Origin: JANPLD01 sp031426355
Lineage (GTDB): Bacteria; Pseudomonadota; Alphaproteobacteria; Rickettsiales; UBA8987
NCBI GenBank assembly: GCA_031426355.1
Contig: JANPLD010000010.1
Span: forward strand, 1-64,000
Direction: 5' to 3'
DNA length: 64,000 nt
A program made the position numbers and the translations under genes. Below the pieces are notes generated by a model. It saw only the letters and a list, made by a program, of their open reading frames with translations, ran no database searches and was not told the origin of the DNA. Of this stretch, positions 1-7,240 are shown in pieces (position 1 is the stretch's first letter; each line of letters opens with the position of its first letter).

Positions 1-1
1 A

Positions 2-436
2 AAAAATGCTCCTGTATTCAATAATGCTGCTCAGGTTTGGAACCATACTTTCTATTGGCACTCAATGAAATCACAAGGTGGTGGCAAAGCTAATGGTGAT
101 ATAGCACAAAAGATCGAATCTGATTTTGGTTCATTTGAAAAATTCGTTGAAGAATTTAAAAACGCTGGCGCAACACAATTTGGCTCAGGCTGGGCATGGC
201 TTATCCTCGATAAAGATGGGAAATTAAAAGTTACAAAAACAGGTAATGCTGAAACTCCCTTCACAAAAGGGCAGGTGCCATTACTAACTATGGATGTGTG
301 GGAACACGCTTATTACCTTGATTTCCAGAACCTCCGTCCAAAATATATTGAGACTTTCCTCAGCAGTCTCATCAACTGGGATTTTGCAAACGAAAACCTC
401 AAAACTGCAAAAACTAAAATAAAAGTTGCAGCTTAA
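2..436 (+). CDS. sodB: Fe-type superoxide dismutase, C-terminal part (5' end outside window)
   Basis: Converts superoxide to hydrogen peroxide and oxygen in the cytoplasm. The frame is open from the window edge, so the N-terminus is missing; an in-frame ATG at 65 is an internal Met, not the start. Visible family signatures are WNHTFYWHSM, whose first His is a metal ligand, then the Gly/Gln-rich FGSGWAWL stretch, and DVWEHAYYLDF, which carries the Asp and His metal ligands. The pattern fits Fe/Mn SODs; the Gln in ATQFGSGW is typical of the iron-type enzymes. The gene is followed after 5 nt by an uncharacterised gene and then trpF on the same strand, so the three may be cotranscribed. Confidence 0.93.
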   Translation, partial: KNAPVFNNAAQVWNHTFYWHSMKSQGGGKANGDIAQKIESDFGSFEKFVEEFKNAGATQFGSGWAWLILDKDGKLKVTKTGNAETPFTKGQVPLLTMDVWEHAYYLDFQNLRPKYIETFLSSLINWDFANENLKTAKTKIKVAA

Positions 437-441
437 TTTAT

Positions 442-918
442 ATGAATAAACCTAATAAAGAAATAGTTGGAAACACTACTCAGCCAGCTATTTCTTTTGA
501 TCTTGATGCTTTTTTAAAAGAGCAAAAAACTACTCTAACTGCAATAGTGAGAGAATTCCTTAAACCTGAAGGAGACATTTTTGCGGAGTCTTCAAATACA
601 AAAGAAAGTAAATTATTTAGTCAAATTAGAAAAAGTAACGGAAATTTAAACCTTACTTTAGAAGAATATATAAAATTATATAAACTTTTTGATCCTAAGG
701 AAGAAAAGGATGTTGAAGGAATAATAAAAGTCATATTTTTAGCCGCAAAATTCGATACATGTTTAAAACTAAAAACTCAAAGAGAAGCTTTTTATAAAGC
801 TGCTATTCCAGAAGAAATGCAGGTACGTTTAACGGAAAAACTCGAAAAGGAATTAATTCAAAATAGAACTGATTATTCTATTATTTCTGGTAAAAAAGAG
901 CCGAAGATAAACCGTTAG
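442..918 (+). CDS. uncharacterised protein, 158 aa
   Basis: I do not recognise this protein. It is charged and apparently soluble, with no signal peptide or membrane segment. It is rich in Lys, Glu and Leu and probably helical, with a Lys/Arg-rich end. It starts 5 nt after the sodB stop and ends 8 nt before trpF, so it is probably translated from a shared transcript. Base composition (A/T-rich codons) is like that of other unknown genes in the window and more AT-rich than the enzyme genes around it. No function is proposed. Confidence 0.7.
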   Translation: MNKPNKEIVGNTTQPAISFDLDAFLKEQKTTLTAIVREFLKPEGDIFAESSNTKESKLFSQIRKSNGNLNLTLEEYIKLYKLFDPKEEKDVEGIIKVIFLAAKFDTCLKLKTQREAFYKAAIPEEMQVRLTEKLEKELIQNRTDYSIISGKKEPKINR

Positions 919-926
919 CAATCATT

Positions 927-1565
927 ATGAGTTTTGAAATAAAAATATGTGGTGTTAAAAATTTAGAGGTAGCACTAGGCACTATCGCTGTAGGTGCAAC
1001 TCATATTGGTTTTAATTTTTTTAGAAAATCACCACGTTATATTGCTCCTGAAGATGCAAAAATAATTGCTGATAAAATACGCGGAACAATAAAAATTGTT
1101 GCCGTAACGGTAGATCCTGACCAAAATCTATTAAACGAAATAAAAAAATTATCTCCTGACTATATCCAGCTTCATGGCAGGGAATCTGTTGAAGATGCAA
1201 AAAAAATCAAAAAAGATTTTGGGTTTAAAATTATTAAAGCAATTTCCGTATCTGAAAAAGATGATCTGAAGAAAGCAGAAGAATTTTCTGATATAGCAGA
1301 TTATATTTTGTTTGATGCAAAGCCGCCTAAAGGCTCAGTTTTACCGGGTGGTAATGCTGTATCATTTGATTGGGAGATATTAAAAGATTTCTCTCTAAAT
1401 TATAAATGGATTTTATCAGGTGGTCTTACCCCTCAAAATGTTAATGTTGCAATATCGGCCTCCGGGGCTGGTTTTGTCGATGTTTCATCCGGCGTTGAAT
1501 CATCACTTGGAGTAAAAGATATATCTTTGATCGAAAGATTTATCAAAGCAGCAAAAAATACTTAA
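927..1565 (+). CDS. trpF: phosphoribosylanthranilate isomerase TrpF
   Basis: Third step of tryptophan biosynthesis: Amadori rearrangement of phosphoribosylanthranilate to CdRP. A 212-aa TIM barrel of normal family length. Recognisable elements are KICGVKN at residues 6-12 (the Cys is the catalytic base), DYIQLHG in the middle, the phosphate-binding LSGGLTPQNV near residue 170, and DVSSGVES near residue 185, whose Asp is the catalytic acid. Usually trpF sits next to trpB and trpA; here it is followed by a 211-nt intergenic region and unrelated genes, so it is an orphan in this window. The ATG is preceded by only a weak Shine-Dalgarno. Confidence 0.95.
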   Translation: MSFEIKICGVKNLEVALGTIAVGATHIGFNFFRKSPRYIAPEDAKIIADKIRGTIKIVAVTVDPDQNLLNEIKKLSPDYIQLHGRESVEDAKKIKKDFGFKIIKAISVSEKDDLKKAEEFSDIADYILFDAKPPKGSVLPGGNAVSFDWEILKDFSLNYKWILSGGLTPQNVNVAISASGAGFVDVSSGVESSLGVKDISLIERFIKAAKNT

Positions 1566-1682
1566 ATTTCGCCCATCTAACCTATTGATTCTCAAAAAGG
1601 TTAACCTTCTCTATTTGGCACAGAATCCGCTGTAAGTAGCATATAGCCTGTATTTAGTGCCTATGAAAATAAATGCTTCCTC

Positions 1683-1712
1683 TTAACTCTTTATTAACAA
1701 TTTTAGTATAAT
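1683..1712 (+). promoter_or_regulatory. CtrA-like box plus -10 upstream of the 1777 gene
   Basis: TTAACTCTTTATTAAC at 1683-1698 matches the CtrA full-site form TTAA-N7-TTAAC. A TATAAT hexamer follows at 1707-1712. The second TTAA begins 13 nt before the -10, so the box covers the -35 area, as in CtrA-activated promoters. The predicted leader (about 58 nt) is almost pure purine. The box and hexamer are directly visible; regulation by CtrA is inference. Confidence 0.55.
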
Positions 1713-1776
1713 ATAGAGGAAAGGGAAAAAGGGAAAACTGGTAGGAAAAATAAAAAAGGAAATAAAAAAGGAAAAT

Positions 1777-2295
1777 ATGCTTACCCCTGAAAAAGTTTTT
1801 GATGATTTATATGAATATGCCGATCTGTGGGCTGGTGGTTACATCAAAGCGCACATAAACGATATTGATATAGAATCCTTTACGCGCCTGAAATTTAGGT
1901 TCGTTGAAAGTATTATGGACAGAGTTGGTGTTGTGAACCGTCTGCGTAAAGCGATCAATCTTTCTGAAATGACGATTGATGAAGCGTATGATTATTATAT
2001 CAATAACATGCCGGACTTTGATGAAAAAACCCGCACGATTGATCTGAGAACATATGATCTTGCTACTTCAAAACTTGCAGATAACGAACACAGTTTCGCA
2101 AAGAATGATAAGCCCAGCGTTAGATCAATGCTTACTGTAATGGGCGCTCCTGATGTATATCTGGAAAATTCACACATCATTCAGGAAAGGATAGATCATA
2201 TCAACAGACTTCTCGGTGAAGGCGGCTACCCTCCAATGGACGCCCCAAAAACTGAAGAAATGCTAGTAAAACTTTTAATCGTAAACAATATATAA
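1777..2295 (+). CDS. uncharacterised protein, 172 aa, behind a CtrA-like promoter
   Basis: Not recognised. A soluble acidic protein with no signal peptide or membrane segment. It starts at an ATG 6 nt after an AAGGAAAAT ribosome-binding site, the last of several AGGAAA motifs in the leader. Several Asp/Tyr-rich stretches and a conserved-looking C-terminal half (GAPDVYLEN, GGYPPMDAPKTEEM) suggest a folded domain. It is probably cotranscribed with the 2310 gene, which begins 14 nt later, and the pair stands alone between trpF and glpX. Control by the upstream TTAA-N7-TTAAC box is inferred. Confidence 0.75.
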   Translation: MLTPEKVFDDLYEYADLWAGGYIKAHINDIDIESFTRLKFRFVESIMDRVGVVNRLRKAINLSEMTIDEAYDYYINNMPDFDEKTRTIDLRTYDLATSKLADNEHSFAKNDKPSVRSMLTVMGAPDVYLENSHIIQERIDHINRLLGEGGYPPMDAPKTEEMLVKLLIVNNI

Positions 2296-2309
2296 TAGTA
2301 GAGGATTCT

Positions 2310-2735
2310 ATGGGATTTCCTATAAACGCAGAATTAATTAAGTCAGCACTTGCAGGTGTAGAAGCTGGTAATAAGGCTTTAGAAGGTATTACATCGTCGC
2401 AAATTAAAGGTCACATAACCAATATTAATAGTTTTGCATCCAATTTAAATTATAAGGATGTTGTTACTGGTCTTGGTGACAATCCAAAAGCACCTGAAAT
2501 GCTTTTCTATGAAATGGCTAAAGGTCACTGTTTTGGTAAAGCGATAAGGCAAGCTAAGCAAGATGGAATGCCAGTTGATATAGGTTGTTTAGAAATCGTT
2601 GCAGCAAATAACCCTAATCTTGAGCCTAAGCAGGCAATTACAGAGGCTATGTTCCTAGAAGCAGAAGGTCTATCTACAGTTAGCAATAATAAAGGTGCTG
2701 GCAAAGTTAAGGGCCCTGACGGCATATCAGTTTAA
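2310..2735 (+). CDS. uncharacterised protein, 141 aa
   Basis: Not recognised. A small, Ala/Gly/Asn-rich soluble protein with an apparently disordered tail (NNKGAGKVKGPDG). It has a GAGGATTCT ribosome-binding site just before the ATG and follows the 1777 gene by 14 nt, so the two form a likely operon. No signal peptide, membrane helix or catalytic motif is seen. It is convergent with glpX, with 23 nt between the stop codons. Confidence 0.72.
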   Translation: MGFPINAELIKSALAGVEAGNKALEGITSSQIKGHITNINSFASNLNYKDVVTGLGDNPKAPEMLFYEMAKGHCFGKAIRQAKQDGMPVDIGCLEIVAANNPNLEPKQAITEAMFLEAEGLSTVSNNKGAGKVKGPDGISV

Positions 2736-2758
2736 TAGAAATTATTCTCTTCTATTAG

Positions 2759-3772
2759 TTAAATAGTCTTCCTATCAAAATTATGCTCCGTTTCTACAAA
2801 ACGCACAGTTCCAGTGCGGGAACGCATAACTAATGAATGGGTTTTAGCGCCATTATTACCGTGTCTTCTAACGCCTTGTAACATCCAGCCGGTTGTAACG
2901 CCAGTTGCAGAGAACATCACATCCCCTTTAGCCATTTCATTTATAGTATAGATCTTATTCAGGTCTTTGATTCCCATAGCTTTTGCGCGTTCTATCTGCT
3001 CTTCGCTTACTTTTTCACTTTTGAAATAAAGCCTGCCGTGCATCTGCCCGTCAACGCATTTTAATGCTGCTGCTGCAAGTACACCTTCAGGCGCGCCGCC
3101 AATACCTACATACATATCAACGCCACTTTCCGGACGGGTTGTTGCAATTATACCTGCCACGTCACCATCGCCAATAAGCTGGATCCTAGCCTTCTGCTCA
3201 CGAACTTTAGCTATTAATTCCTGATGTCTAGGGCGATCAAGAATAACCACCATAAGGTCAGAAACATCACATTTTTTAGCTTTAGCAAGGTTTTTAAGGT
3301 TCCTTTCAATATTGTCATCAAGGTTTATCACCCCATCCGGTAAGCCGCCACCAACTGCTATTTTTTCCATATAAACATCTGGTGCATTAAGGAAGCCGCC
3401 TTTCTCAGCGATAGCTATCACGGCTAATGCGTTAGGTGTTCCAGTTGCGCAGATGGTAGTGCCTTCCAGCGGATCTAAAGCTATATCAACCTCTGGGCCA
3501 GTACCAGTTCCAACTTTTTCGCCAATATAAAGCATAGGAGCTTTGTCACGCTCGCCTTCACCAATAACTACAGTTCCCTGAATATTGATACTATTCAATG
3601 CCTTACGCATGGCATCAACTGCTGCTTGGTCGGCATCATCTTCGCTGCCTCTGCCCATCCAGGTAGCAGCAGAAAGGGCTGCAGCCTCAGTTACACGTAC
3701 CGTTTCAAGGGCAAGGTTCCTTTCCAGAACATAATTTGGGTTAGGGAGGTCTTTAAAAGTGGCTTTTAACAT
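2759..3772 (-). CDS. glpX: fructose-1,6-bisphosphatase class II GlpX
   Basis: Gluconeogenic hydrolysis of fructose 1,6-bisphosphate to fructose 6-phosphate; some family members also act on sedoheptulose 1,7-bisphosphate. 337 aa, normal length. Visible metal and substrate motifs are GRGSEDDADQ (residues 40-49), GEGERD (71-76) and DIALDPLEGT (96-105), the Li-sensitive phosphatase-type metal site. GGAPEGVLAAAALKC and FSATGVTTGWM near the C-terminus are GlpX-specific. Encoded alone, divergent from the BON lipoprotein gene, with a CtrA-like box in the shared 89-nt upstream region. Confidence 0.95.
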   Translation of the reverse strand: MLKATFKDLPNPNYVLERNLALETVRVTEAAALSAATWMGRGSEDDADQAAVDAMRKALNSINIQGTVVIGEGERDKAPMLYIGEKVGTGTGPEVDIALDPLEGTTICATGTPNALAVIAIAEKGGFLNAPDVYMEKIAVGGGLPDGVINLDDNIERNLKNLAKAKKCDVSDLMVVILDRPRHQELIAKVREQKARIQLIGDGDVAGIIATTRPESGVDMYVGIGGAPEGVLAAAALKCVDGQMHGRLYFKSEKVSEEQIERAKAMGIKDLNKIYTINEMAKGDVMFSATGVTTGWMLQGVRRHGNNGAKTHSLVMRSRTGTVRFVETEHNFDRKTI

Positions 3773-3797
3773 ATAATTCTCACAAAATGAGGTTGTT

Positions 3798-3830
3798 GTT
3801 AACGTATTTTTAAGATATTTGGAGTATAAT
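3798..3830 (+). promoter_or_regulatory. CtrA-like box plus -10 between glpX and the BON lipoprotein gene
   Basis: TTAACGTATTTTTAA at 3799-3813 is TTAA-N7-TTAA. Read on the minus strand it is TTAA-N7-TTAAC. On the plus strand TATAAT lies at 3825-3830, 15 nt after the start of the second TTAA. The same spacing is seen at the two minus-strand promoters at 51.2 and 51.8 kb. It could serve the plus-strand lipoprotein gene, glpX, or both. Confidence 0.5.
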
Positions 3831-3861
3831 AGCTTAGACGTTTACGCTATTATGAACTTAT

Positions 3862-5289
3862 ATGAAATATAAATTTTTTAAATATTCAATCTGCAAATTA
3901 CTTATAGTGGTAATGTTAGTGCCTATGCTACAAGCTTGCGAGATAGTTGCGGCCGGTGGTGTGGCAGGCGTTTTTGCGTATTTCTTAGGAAAAAAATCAG
4001 CGCAGAGAGGTGATACTGCAATGAAAACCGAAGCTCTGGTTGAAGTTCGCAAAGAGATGGAAGATAAGCAGAAGGCAGTTTCATCAACTGACCAGAATAT
4101 TGGTAATGATATAAATCAGAGGTTAGTATCAGGCGCAGTTGATCAGCAGCTTGCGGTATATCCTGAAGTTAAGAATGGCGTTGTGATATTACACGGCAGG
4201 GTTCCAGATGCTAAAGCCGCAGAAAAAGTTATTCAATCCGCAAGATCTGCTCCAGGTGTAAGCCGTATAATTTCAAATCTGGTAATAGTAAACCAGCAGC
4301 AAGCTCCTGTACCTTATGCTGGGCAAGCCCAACAAATGCAACCGGTAATGCCTCAATACCAGCAGAGAATGGGCGGCCAGATGGTAACTCCGCAACAATA
4401 TCCTCAGCAGGTTATTCCTCTTCAGCCAGTGCAGCAACCGGCAATGCCGCAATATCAGCAATACCCGCAGCAGGTTGTTCCTCAGCAATATTATCAGCAG
4501 CCACAACAGCAGTTAAGGCCAGTATATCAACAGCCTCCTCAACCTGTATATCAACAACCGCAGCCGCAATATCAGCAGCAACAATATCCTCAGCAATTAA
4601 TGCAATTGCAGCAGCCGCAATATCCTCCGCAGGATTATGCAAATCAAGAGGCTGAAAAAAAAAGTCTGAATTCTGCTAACGCAGAAGCGGACCAAAAAAA
4701 AAATCTTAGAAGGCCAGCTAACCAGCCTAATCAGTACATAAATTCAGGATATTATTATGATCAATATGGTAATGCTTATTATTACCCGCAGGAACAATTG
4801 CAAAATCAGGTTCAACAACCTGCGTTGATGCCGGAAGAAATGGCAGAAAAATATTCTGACAATGATAGTGTCTATACAAAGTTTAATGAATATAGAAAAA
4901 GACCCGCAAGTCAGGCACAAAATTTCCCGGCGCAAAATAATGTTGTGCAAAATATTCCAAACCCGAATATTCATAATAATGAATTGAATATTCCAGTTCC
5001 AACTCCTTCCATCACAGCAGATTATGATGAATATTATCGTCCGCTTGGTTCATATAATCCATCCGGGCCGGTGCAATATACATCTCCCGCGATTCCTGTC
5101 CCAACTCCCGCATTGCCTTATGATCAGGATGAATATTATCGTCCGTTAGGTGCGTATAATCCAAATCCTGTTCAACCAACAAATTTCCAATATGTTTCTC
5201 CGGCTGAAGAGCCAAATGCAGGTGCATTAGATATTCCAATACCAACTCCATCAGATGATAATGATGGAAATTATTATTATTTTTACTAA
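3862..5289 (+). CDS. BON-domain lipoprotein with Gln/Pro-rich repeats, 475 aa
   Basis: Predicted envelope lipoprotein. A hydrophobic signal with lipobox LQAC puts the lipidated Cys at residue 26, followed by a short Gly/Ala-rich hydrophobic patch. One BON domain lies at about residues 80-143 (DQQLAVYPEVKNGVVILHG, then VSRIISNLVIV). BON domains bind phospholipid or peptidoglycan in proteins such as OsmY and DolP. After it comes about 130 residues of Gln/Pro/Tyr low complexity, then a tail with tandem IPVPTP...DEYYRPLG.YNP units, ending in a Tyr-rich tip. The tail is probably disordered and may interact in the periplasm or at the surface. The start is the only ATG ahead of the signal peptide; function is inferred from the domain alone. 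Confidence 0.85.
   Translation: MKYKFFKYSICKLLIVVMLVPMLQACEIVAAGGVAGVFAYFLGKKSAQRGDTAMKTEALVEVRKEMEDKQKAVSSTDQNIGNDINQRLVSGAVDQQLAVYPEVKNGVVILHGRVPDAKAAEKVIQSARSAPGVSRIISNLVIVNQQQAPVPYAGQAQQMQPVMPQYQQRMGGQMVTPQQYPQQVIPLQPVQQPAMPQYQQYPQQVVPQQYYQQPQQQLRPVYQQPPQPVYQQPQPQYQQQQYPQQLMQLQQPQYPPQDYANQEAEKKSLNSANAEADQKKNLRRPANQPNQYINSGYYYDQYGNAYYYPQEQLQNQVQQPALMPEEMAEKYSDNDSVYTKFNEYRKRPASQAQNFPAQNNVVQNIPNPNIHNNELNIPVPTPSITADYDEYYRPLGSYNPSGPVQYTSPAIPVPTPALPYDQDEYYRPLGAYNPNPVQPTNFQYVSPAEEPNAGALDIPIPTPSDDNDGNYYYFY
4989..5263 (+). repeat. in-gene tandem repeat of the IPVPTP / DEYYRPLG unit
   Basis: Two related units of about 102 nt begin at 4989 and 5091, each encoding IPVPTP followed by DEYYRPLG and YNP. 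A third, truncated unit (IPIPTPSDDND) begins near 5233. DNA identity is highest in the part encoding DEYYRPLG. The unit count could vary between strains. Confidence 0.8.
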
Positions 5290-5446
5290 TAAAAAACTAA
5301 ATACTTTTTAAGGAAATATTTATATAAATAAATTATTGATTTTTATTTTTATAAATTAAATCTATACTTACTGCGGGTTTTAGCAGATAATTTTTATTAT
5401 TTTTAATTTAGTAAAATTATGATATTTTATTGAAGTCAACTATCGC

Positions 5447-5474
5447 TTGACATGGTGAATGATGATAATAATAT
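5447..5474 (+). promoter_or_regulatory. candidate sigma-70 promoter for acpP
   Basis: TTGACA at 5447-5452 and TAATAT at 5469-5474 with a 16-nt spacer. It lies in the 316-nt very AT-rich intergenic region between the BON lipoprotein gene and acpP. The predicted transcript would have a leader of about 125 nt. I saw no other feature in 5290-5605. Confidence 0.5.
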
Positions 5475-5605
5475 CCGTTCAACTTTTGCATTGCAAAATT
5501 TTGCCTTGAAATAAATTTTTATAAAGGCATAAGTTTAAAAACAAACCCGCTAATATTTTTATAGATATGAGCAACGCGGCTAACAGAAAAATTAAGGAGA
5601 TTTTT

Positions 5606-5842
5606 ATGAGCGACATCAGATCTAAAGTAATCAAAATCGTTGCTGAGCACCTTGATGTTGATGAGGAAAAAGTAAGCGAAACTTCATCATTCGTTGATGA
5701 TCTTGGCGCGGATAGTCTTGATCAGGTTGAGCTTGTTATGGCATTCGAAGAAGAATTCAATATCGAAATACCTGATGAAGCAGCTGAAAAGATCGCAACT
5801 GTTACAGATGCGGTAAATTTCATTGAACAAGCAATTAAATAA
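5606..5842 (+). CDS. acpP: acyl carrier protein AcpP
   Basis: Carries growing acyl chains on a 4'-phosphopantetheine arm for type II fatty acid synthesis. 78 aa, standard length. The modified serine is Ser37 in LGADSLDQVELVM, followed by the acidic recognition helix EEEFNIEIPDE. I chose the ATG at 5606 because AAGGAG sits 6 nt upstream and the protein then begins MSDIRSKV like other AcpPs; an earlier in-frame ATG at 5567 would add 13 atypical residues. It is followed by a clear terminator and then fabF, its partner enzyme. Confidence 0.97.
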   Translation: MSDIRSKVIKIVAEHLDVDEEKVSETSSFVDDLGADSLDQVELVMAFEEEFNIEIPDEAAEKIATVTDAVNFIEQAIK

Positions 5843-5870
5843 TTGTTTTTTGTTACAAAATCTTATAGGA

Positions 5871-5897
5871 AAACCTCGCTATTGCGGGGTTTTTTTA
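5871..5897 (+). terminator. Rho-independent terminator after acpP
   Basis: A 9-bp stem (AAACCTCGC / GCGGGGTTT with one G-U pair) and TATT loop at 5871-5892, continuing into a T tract to 5896. It separates acpP from fabF, so fabF needs read-through or its own promoter. Confidence 0.88.
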
Positions 5898-5952
5898 TTT
5901 AGGGTAATATAAATTATCTGCTAATTATTTTTTAACCAATCACTATTAAAAT

Positions 5953-7215
5953 ATGAGAAGAGTAGTTGTCACCGGTTTAGGTTTAGTTACCCCACTTGCT
6001 TGCGGAGTTGAGCAATCTTGGAAAGCACTTATCGCAGGAAAATCAGCGATCAGGAAAATATCAAAATTTGATGCTTCAAATATATCATGCCAGGTAGCAT
6101 GTGAAGTTCCGCTTGGTGAAGGTGAAGGCCTATTTAATGCGACTGAATGGGTTACAAAAAAAGACCAGAAAATGATGGATGACTTTATCCAGTTCGGTAT
6201 GGCGGCGGCCATTCAGGCGGTTGAAGATTCCGGCTGGAAACCTGAAGATGAGCAATCATTAAAAAGAACCGGCGTACTTATCGGTTCAGGAATTGGCGGC
6301 TTACCAGAGATTGAGCGTAATTCATTTATAATGAGGGATGGTGGCTGGAAAAAATTAAGCCCGTTCTTCATACCATCTACGTTAATTAATTTAACCTCTG
6401 GCCATTTATCAATGAAATATGGTTTTAGGGGTCCTAACCATTCTGTAGTTACTGCCTGTTCAACAGGTGGTCATGCTATTGGCGATGCTGCAAGATTCAT
6501 CATTTATGGTGATGCAGATGTTATGGTTGCAGGCTCAAGTGAGGCAGCGATATGCCCTATAGGTGTTGGCGGTTTCGCAGCAGCTCGCGCACTTTCAACT
6601 TCATATAATGATACTCCTGAAAAAGCGTCACGCCCTTGGGATAAAGGCCGCGATGGTTTTGTTATGGGTGAAGGAGGCGGCGTTCTTGTTCTGGAAGAAT
6701 TAGAGCATGCTAAAAAACGCGGCGCAAAAATTTATGCTGAGATCATCGGTTATGGTTTATCAGGCGATGCATATCACATTACTTCCCCACATCCTGAAGG
6801 CCGAGGCGCATTTGACGCGATGGAAAATGCTGTCCGTAATGCAAAGATAAATGTGGAAGAGATTGATTACATCAACGCTCATGGAACATCTACTCCAATG
6901 GGTGATCTTCTTGAATTCGGCGGCGTAAAAAGATTACTAGGCGAACACGCTACTAAAATATCAATGTCATCAACTAAATCCGCTATCGGCCATTTACTTG
7001 GTGGCGCCGGGTCAGTTGAGGCTATTTTCTCTATCCTCGCAATAAGGGATCAGATATGCCCCCCAACACTTAACCTTGATGATCCTGAGGAAGCAACTAT
7101 CGGCGTTGACCTTATCCCTCACAAGGCAAAAGAAAGAAACGTTAATATAGCTCTCAGCAATTCATTCGGCTTCGGTGGAACTAACGTCAGTGTTGTAATA
7201 AAAAAATTCAATTAA
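5953..7215 (+). CDS. fabF: beta-ketoacyl-ACP synthase II FabF
   Basis: Claisen condensation of malonyl-ACP with acyl-ACP, the elongation step of fatty acid synthesis. 420 aa, thiolase fold. The catalytic triad is visible: Cys169 in TACSTGGH, His310 in NAHGTSTP and His347 in KSAIGHLLG. The C-terminal SFGFGGTN loop is also present. It sits directly downstream of acpP, the usual fab arrangement, without fabD or fabG in the window. The start ATG has no strong Shine-Dalgarno but gives the typical RRVVVTGLG N-terminus. Confidence 0.97.
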   Translation: MRRVVVTGLGLVTPLACGVEQSWKALIAGKSAIRKISKFDASNISCQVACEVPLGEGEGLFNATEWVTKKDQKMMDDFIQFGMAAAIQAVEDSGWKPEDEQSLKRTGVLIGSGIGGLPEIERNSFIMRDGGWKKLSPFFIPSTLINLTSGHLSMKYGFRGPNHSVVTACSTGGHAIGDAARFIIYGDADVMVAGSSEAAICPIGVGGFAAARALSTSYNDTPEKASRPWDKGRDGFVMGEGGGVLVLEELEHAKKRGAKIYAEIIGYGLSGDAYHITSPHPEGRGAFDAMENAVRNAKINVEEIDYINAHGTSTPMGDLLEFGGVKRLLGEHATKISMSSTKSAIGHLLGGAGSVEAIFSILAIRDQICPPTLNLDDPEEATIGVDLIPHKAKERNVNIALSNSFGFGGTNVSVVIKKFN

Positions 7216-7240
7216 TAAAAAATTAAATCAACGAAGTTGT

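Noticed and set aside
1597..1608. Perfect 12-nt palindrome AAGGTTAACCTT after trpF
   Set aside because: No T tract follows and it is too short for a terminator. It may be an operator, but nothing supports this.
4273..4642. Long reverse-strand ORFs rich in Leu or Ala within the BON lipoprotein gene
   Set aside because: They are shadows of the CAG/CAA-rich Gln repeats on the plus strand, without ribosome-binding sites or family motifs.
7212..7226. TTAA-N7-TTAA at the fabF stop
   Set aside because: The spacer is nearly all A, there is no terminal C and no -10 nearby. In AT-rich sequence this is expected by chance.
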